A DNA stretch of 64,000 bases from Pseudomonas protegens (GTDB taxonomy: Bacteria > Pseudomonadota > Gammaproteobacteria > Pseudomonadales > Pseudomonadaceae): the NCBI RefSeq assembly GCF_003363755.1, contig NZ_CP031396.1, positions 3,442,501 to 3,506,500 on the forward strand. Reading direction: 5' to 3'. Below the pieces are notes generated by a model. The model was not told the origin of the DNA. It searched no databases and was given only the letters and a program-made list of their open reading frames with translations. The position numbers were made by a program, and so were the translations under genes. Below, piece by piece: positions 58,283-64,000 of the stretch (the first letter of the stretch is position 1; every line of letters begins with the position of its first letter).

Positions 58283-58753
58283 TTAAATTTCAGCAGCCAG
58301 TTTGTTAACCAGCTCTGCGTGCGCGTTTTGATCGATTGTGGCACCCAGGATCTTCTCTGCGCCATTGACGGCCAGGCTACCCAGTTGGGCACGCAGCGCG
58401 TCTTTGACACCGTTCAGTTCCTGTTCGATCTCGGCCTGAGCCTGAGCCTTCACACGTTCAGCTTCGACACGAGCCTGTTCACGGGCTTCGTCGACGATCT
58501 GAGAACCGCGCTTCTTGGCTTGCTCAATGATTTCAGCTGCCTGAGCTTTAGCTTCGCGCAGTTGCTGACCCGCTTTATCTTGGGCCAGTTCCAGGTCACG
58601 AGCTGCTCGGCTGGCAGCGTCCAGTCCATCCGCGATCTTCTTTTGACGTTCGTGCAAAGCAGCAATGACCGGAGGCCAAATGAACTTCATGCAGAACAAT
58701 ACAAAAATTAAGAACGCAACGGACTGGCCAATCAGGGTTGCATTAATGTTCAC
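58283..58753 (-). CDS. atpF: ATP synthase b subunit
   Basis: A 156-residue peripheral stalk subunit. One N-terminal membrane segment ([20 protein letters not shown]) is followed by a long coiled coil ([20 protein letters not shown]). Length equals E. coli AtpF. Confidence 0.97.
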   Translation of the reverse strand: MNINATLIGQSVAFLIFVLFCMKFIWPPVIAALHERQKKIADGLDAASRAARDLELAQDKAGQQLREAKAQAAEIIEQAKKRGSQIVDEAREQARVEAERVKAQAQAEIEQELNGVKDALRAQLGSLAVNGAEKILGATIDQNAHAELVNKLAAEI

Positions 58754-58810
58754 GCCAACACCTCGCTCGTTCGTTGTCCGTCACACCAATCAACTCGAAT
58801 ACTCGAGTGA

Positions 58811-59083
<273 letters not shown>

Positions 59084-59141
59084 TTACGTCGTATGGTTTA
59101 GGTTTTTTAGATTAAAGCGGTAAAACAAATCGTTTCATCGA

Positions 59142-59177
59142 GCCCGAGACGGGCCCCCTCTCGCCGCAACGAGAGGG
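59142..59177 (-). other. Tandem hairpins between atpB and atpE
   Basis: GCCCG-aga-CGGGC (59142-59154) and CCCTCTCG-ccgcaa-CGAGAGGG (59156-59177) form two adjacent stems in the 133-bp spacer of the operon mRNA. Control of transcript processing or of c-subunit translation is plausible, since c is needed in about tenfold excess. Confidence 0.55.
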
Positions 59178-59201
59178 ACATCAGACTAGTCGAGACTGGT
59201 C

Positions 59202-60498
<1,297 letters not shown>

Positions 60499-60575
60499 CG
60501 CTCTTGCTCCTCAAGGGTCGGCCGCCAGAATTCAATAACTTGGCATAATTTGTGCCGACAAAATGCGCGCAGAGT

Positions 60576-60597
60576 ATAGGGGCGGTTCAGCCCCTAT
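60576..60597. terminator. Hairpin between parB and atpI
   Basis: ATAGGGGC-ggttca-GCCCCTAT is a perfect 8-bp stem with a 6-base loop in the 148-bp gap between parB and atpI. It may terminate parAB transcription; there is no T-run. Confidence 0.55.
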
Positions 60598-60646
60598 TCA
60601 ACTGCCGGGTAGTGATTTCCGACTGCGCGCTACATGAGGAAATGTT

Positions 60647-61519
60647 TCAGCGAATGTGAGCGAGGACGCCTTGCAGCTCATCCAGGGAGTTATAGCCGAT
60701 CACCAACTGTCCCTTGCCCTTCTTCCCATGACGAATCTGCACCGCAGAGCCTAGGCGCTCGGCCAGGCGCTGCTCGAGACGGGCGATATCCGGGTCTGGC
60801 TTGACCGGTTCAGCAGGCTCCTGTTTGCCGCTCAGCCACTGGCGAACCAGTGCCTCGGTCTGACGTACAGTGAGACCTCGTGCGACAACGTGTCGCGCCC
60901 CTTCAACCTGTTGATTTTCCGGCAATCCGAGCAAGGCACGGGCATGACCCATTTCCAGGTCGCCGTGGGACAGCATGGTCTTGATTACCTCAGGCAAGGC
61001 AATCAGGCGCAGCAGGTTGGCCACACTGACGCGGGACTTGCCCACCGCTTCGGCGACCTGTTGCTGAGTCAGCTGAAATTCCTGCTGCAGGCGCTGCAGG
61101 GCCACCGCTTCCTCGATGGGATTGAGGTCTTCGCGCTGGATATTCTCGATCAGCGCCATGGCGATAGCGGTTTCATCCGGTACATCGCGGACCATCGCCG
61201 GGATGGTTTCCTGGCCGGCCTGCTGGCTGGCGCGCCAGCGGCGTTCACCGGCGATGATCTCGAAACGACCACCACCAATGGGACGGACCACGATCGGCTG
61301 CATCACACCCTGGCTCTTGATCGAGTTGGCCAGTTCCTCCAGTGCCTGCGGGTCCATGTCCCGGCGTGGCTGGTACTTGCCACGCTGGATCAGGTCCAGA
61401 GGCAGGTGTTGCAACTCACGCTGGTCGGCCTGCACCGCTTGTTCTTCCAGTGCGCTGACAGTCGGACCACTCAACAGTGCATCCAGTCCACGTCCGAGAC
61501 CTCGTTTCTTGACGGCCAT
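60647..61519 (-). CDS. parB: Chromosome partitioning protein ParB
   Basis: A 290-residue parS-binding CTPase. N-terminus MAVKKRGLGRGLDALLSG, the CTP/arginine motif IIAGERRWRASQQAGQETIP, ALIENIQREDLNPIEEAVAL, the HTH (LTQQQVAEAVGKSRVSVANL) and a C-terminal dimer domain (KGKGQLVIGYNSLDELQGVL) are all present. It spreads from parS to load SMC and segregate origins. Two parS sites are in this window. Confidence 0.98.
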   Translation of the reverse strand: MAVKKRGLGRGLDALLSGPTVSALEEQAVQADQRELQHLPLDLIQRGKYQPRRDMDPQALEELANSIKSQGVMQPIVVRPIGGGRFEIIAGERRWRASQQAGQETIPAMVRDVPDETAIAMALIENIQREDLNPIEEAVALQRLQQEFQLTQQQVAEAVGKSRVSVANLLRLIALPEVIKTMLSHGDLEMGHARALLGLPENQQVEGARHVVARGLTVRQTEALVRQWLSGKQEPAEPVKPDPDIARLEQRLAERLGSAVQIRHGKKGKGQLVIGYNSLDELQGVLAHIR

Positions 61520-61528
61520 GGGGATTCC

Positions 61529-62326
61529 TTAAGTTGGCTGGGCGGCTGCGACGCGCGATTGTTTACGTTGCCGGCGAACCATCTCGCCCGCCAGGGCCAG
61601 GTAGGCCAGCGCGCCACGGGATTGTTTGTCGTACGCCAATGCCGGCATGCCGTAGCTCGGCGCCTCGGCCAAACGGATGTTGCGCGGAATCACGGTGTCG
61701 TACAGCTGATCGCCGAAGTGTTCCTTGAGCTGCGCGGAAACATCGTTCATCAGGCTCAGGCGCGGGTCGAACATGGTACGCAGCAAGCCTTCGATCTTCA
61801 GCTCGGGGTTGAGCAGTTCAGCGATACGCTTGATGTTATCCACAAGGTCGCTCAGGCCTTCCAGCGCGTAGTACTCGCACTGCATGGGGATAATCACCCC
61901 ATCGGCGGCCACCAGGGCGTTGAGGGTGAGCATCGACAGCGACGGCGGGCAGTCGATCAGGATGTAGTCGTAGTTTTCACGAATCGGCGCCAGGGCGCTG
62001 CGCAGACGGCTTTCCTTCATCTGCATTTCCAGCAGCACCACTTCCGCGGCCGTCAGGTCGCGGTTGGCCGGCAGCAATTGATAACCACCGTGTTCGGAGA
62101 AGTGCATGGCCTGGGCCAGGTCGCATTCACCAATCAGCAGGTCATAGACCGAGTTTTCCAAACCGTGTTTATCCACACCGCTACCCATGGTGGCGTTGCC
62201 CTGTGGATCGAGATCGATCAACAGCACCCGGCGCTTGGTCGCTACCAGGGATGCTGCGAGGTTGATGCAGGTGGTGGTCTTGCCCACGCCACCTTTCTGG
62301 TTCGCTATCGCGAATACCTTAGCCAT
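61529..62326 (-). CDS. parA: Chromosome partitioning ATPase ParA (Soj)
   Basis: A 265-residue deviant Walker A ATPase. KGGVGKTTTCINLAASL, LLIDLDPQGNATMGSGVD and YDYILIDCPPSLSMLTLNAL are typical. The start is MAKVFAIANQKGG at 62326; an upstream frame adding six residues is less likely. It lies 9 bp before parB and 18 bp after rsmG. Two DnaA-box 9-mers are inside. Confidence 0.98.
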   Translation of the reverse strand: MAKVFAIANQKGGVGKTTTCINLAASLVATKRRVLLIDLDPQGNATMGSGVDKHGLENSVYDLLIGECDLAQAMHFSEHGGYQLLPANRDLTAAEVVLLEMQMKESRLRSALAPIRENYDYILIDCPPSLSMLTLNALVAADGVIIPMQCEYYALEGLSDLVDNIKRIAELLNPELKIEGLLRTMFDPRLSLMNDVSAQLKEHFGDQLYDTVIPRNIRLAEAPSYGMPALAYDKQSRGALAYLALAGEMVRRQRKQSRVAAAQPT

Positions 62327-62953
62327 TCTTGCTTGTGTTCCCAATCATGCCGTGCGGCGCAGTATCAGCAGATGGCGTTGGCCTTGGCAACCGGGTACGG
62401 CCAAGGCGTGTTCGCTATCGAGGTGGAAGTCTGCCGGCAATGCTAACAGCTCATCCGAGGGATGGACGCCCTTCATTGCCAGCCAGCGTGTATCGCGGTC
62501 GCCCAGGTGGCGGGTCCAGTTGGTGAAGTTCTCCATGCTGCTGAACGCCCGGGAAATGATCCCGTTGAAAGGCTGTTCAGGCGTGAAGGCTTCGACCCGG
62601 CTGTGGATAACTTGCAGGTTATCCAGCTTGAGTTCGAGTTTGACCTGTGTCAGGAAGCGGGTTTTCTTGCCGTTGCTGTCCAGGCAGGTGACTTGCGACT
62701 CGGGAAACAGGATTGCCAGAGGGATACCGGGCATCCCGCCGCCACTGCCAACATCCAGCCAGCGGCCGTTTTCGATGAACGACATTACGCTCAAGCTATC
62801 GAGCAGATGGCGGGAGACCATTTCATCCGGGTCGCGCACCGCCGTCAGGTTGTAAGCCTTGTTCCACTTGATCAACAGGGCCAGGTAACCCAGCAGCAAT
62901 TCGTGCTGGGCTGCGCTCAGATTGACACCGAGCTGGCGAGCGCCTGTGGATAA
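61836..62953. other. Cluster of four perfect DnaA-box 9-mers in parA-rsmG
   Basis: TTATCCACA or its complement occurs at 61836-61844, 62169-62177, 62602-62610 and 62945-62953, all within coding sequence. Ten more lie between 38550 and 53160. Confidence 0.75.
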
Positions 62954-62980
62954 CTCATCCGCGTGTTGTGGGGTGACCAT
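62345..62980 (-). CDS. rsmG: 16S rRNA (guanine527-N7)-methyltransferase RsmG
   Basis: A 211-residue SAM methyltransferase (GidB). [28 protein letters not shown], the SAM motif [20 protein letters not shown] and [12 protein letters not shown] are family marks. ATG 62980 is chosen; a TTG at 62989 overlapping the mnmG stop is possible. Confidence 0.95.
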   Translation of the reverse strand: MVTPQHADELSTGARQLGVNLSAAQHELLLGYLALLIKWNKAYNLTAVRDPDEMVSRHLLDSLSVMSFIENGRWLDVGSGGGMPGIPLAILFPESQVTCLDSNGKKTRFLTQVKLELKLDNLQVIHSRVEAFTPEQPFNGIISRAFSSMENFTNWTRHLGDRDTRWLAMKGVHPSDELLALPADFHLDSEHALAVPGCQGQRHLLILRRTA

Positions 62981-62985
62981 AGAAC

Positions 62986-64000
62986 TCAAGCGCTTTGCTC
63001 CAACTGACGGCCCGCGCCGCGTTTTTTCAAATGAATCATCAACAGGGAAATCGCCGCCGGGGTCACGCCGGGAATACGCGACGCCTGGCCCAGGGTTTCC
63101 GGACGGGTTGTGCCGAGCTTGCTCTGGATCTCCTTCGACAGGCCAGAAATGCCGGTGTAATCGATATCCACAGGCAGCTTGGTGTCTTCACTGGCGCGCA
63201 GACGGGCAATTTCGTCCTGCTGGCGATCGATGTAGCCGGCGTACTTGGTCTTGATCTCGACCTGTTCCGCGACCTGTGGATCTTCTGCGCCGTATCCGGT
63301 CACTTCGACCAGACCAGCGTAGTCGATTTCCGGACGGCTCAGCAGGTTCAGCAGGTTGTACTCGTGGGTCAGCGGTGTGCCGAATTTCTGAGCAATGGCA
63401 TCGCCCTGCTCGGTGCCCGGACGGACCCAAGTGGACTTCAGGCGTTGCTCTTCCTGGGCAATGCCTTCGCGTTTCTTGCAGAAAGCGGCCCAGCGCACGT
63501 CATCCACCAGACCCAGCTCGCGACCTTTTTCGGTCAGACGCAGGTCGGCATTGTCTTCGCGCAGAATCAGGCGGTATTCGGCCCGGGAAGTGAACATCCG
63601 GTACGGTTCCTGGGTACCCAGGGTAATCAGGTCATCCACCAGCACACCGATATAGGCTTCATCGCGGCGCGGGCACCAGCTGTCTTTGCCCTGGGCACGC
63701 AGTGCGGCGTTGGCCCCGGCCAGCAAACCCTGGGCGCCGGCTTCTTCGTACCCGGTGGTGCCGTTGATCTGACCAGCGAAGAACAGGCCGCCAATGACCT
63801 TGGTTTCCAGGCTGTATTTCAAATCCCGCGGATCGAAGTAGTCGTACTCGATGGCATAACCCGGGCGCACAATGTGTGCGTTTTCCATGCCGCGGATCGA
63901 TTGCACGATCTGCAACTGCACGTCGAACGGCAGGGATGTGGATATCCCGTTCGGGTACAGCTCGTGAGTGGTCAGGCCTTCAGGTTCGATAAACACCTGA
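62986..64000 (-). CDS. mnmG: tRNA uridine-5-carboxymethylaminomethyl modification enzyme MnmG (partial, C-terminal 337 codons)
   Basis: C-terminal part of the FAD enzyme that, with MnmE, modifies U34 of tRNAs. Recognisable blocks: [59 protein letters not shown] and the C-terminal helical domain [20 protein letters not shown] with [15 protein letters not shown]. The 5' part is outside the window to the right. Next would be mnmE, yidC, rnpA, rpmH and oriC-dnaA. Confidence 0.97.
   Translation of the reverse strand, partial: QVFIEPEGLTTHELYPNGISTSLPFDVQLQIVQSIRGMENAHIVRPGYAIEYDYFDPRDLKYSLETKVIGGLFFAGQINGTTGYEEAGAQGLLAGANAALRAQGKDSWCPRRDEAYIGVLVDDLITLGTQEPYRMFTSRAEYRLILREDNADLRLTEKGRELGLVDDVRWAAFCKKREGIAQEEQRLKSTWVRPGTEQGDAIAQKFGTPLTHEYNLLNLLSRPEIDYAGLVEVTGYGAEDPQVAEQVEIKTKYAGYIDRQQDEIARLRASEDTKLPVDIDYTGISGLSKEIQSKLGTTRPETLGQASRIPGVTPAAISLLMIHLKKRGAGRQLEQSA

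Overview
The window is a gene-dense, GC-rich stretch of a Pseudomonas chromosome. By gene content and order it looks like the P. fluorescens/P. protegens group, and many neighbours follow the order I remember from the end of the P. aeruginosa PAO1 map. The right end carries mnmG(gidA)-rsmG(gidB)-parA-parB-atpIBEFHAGDC-glmU-glmR-glmS, the classic left flank of the Pseudomonas replication origin, so oriC should lie just beyond position 64000. I found no tRNA, rRNA, CRISPR array, insertion sequence or prophage. Repeats are limited to short REP/REPIN-type hairpins between genes.

Region by region. 1-8.4 kb: start of a biotin carboxylase (pycA), its divergent LysR regulator, a HexR-like RpiR regulator, a membrane PAS-GGDEF-EAL protein and uvrD. 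8.4-16.1 kb: single genes (EamA transporter, Tim44-like protein, SUKH protein, Kef-type antiporter, thioesterase, PuuP-like permease, pdxY, DUF3301). 16.1-29.1 kb: a large zinc-starvation island. Two divergent regions each hold a perfect 15-bp Zur-type palindrome. They drive dksA2-zigA-DUF1826 (minus strand, possibly followed by a second COG0523 GTPase), a small secreted protein (plus), an amidase (minus), and one long overlapping operon folE2-znuC-znuB-znuA-hisI-gamma carbonic anhydrase-pyrC-thrS (plus). The island joins zinc import, metal-chaperone GTPases and second copies of zinc enzymes.

29.2-34.6 kb: DUF3617, cardiolipin synthase, a cyclopropane fatty acid synthase-like methyltransferase and a bufferin-type RiPP operon (bufA1-bufB-bufC). 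35.2-41.0 kb: a six-gene phospholipid operon related to E. coli ynbABCD plus a PlsC-type acyltransferase and an unknown membrane protein. 41.1-49.0 kb: Lrp/LysE pair, an unknown two-gene envelope operon, PNPOx-like protein, GST, LysR and a small membrane protein. 49.1-53.3 kb: UDP-GlcNAc synthesis (glmS, glmR, glmU). 53.4-60.5 kb: the complete F1Fo ATP synthase operon. 60.6-64 kb: chromosome partitioning (parAB), rsmG and the 3' part of mnmG.

Chromosome-maintenance signals overlie the genes. Two perfect parS palindromes lie 26-40 kb from parAB, one of them inside folE2. At least fourteen perfect TTATCCACA DnaA-box 9-mers lie between 38.5 and 63 kb, and I saw none in the first 38.5 kb. All calls come from reading the sequence. 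Family names and functions come from remembered families and were not searched.
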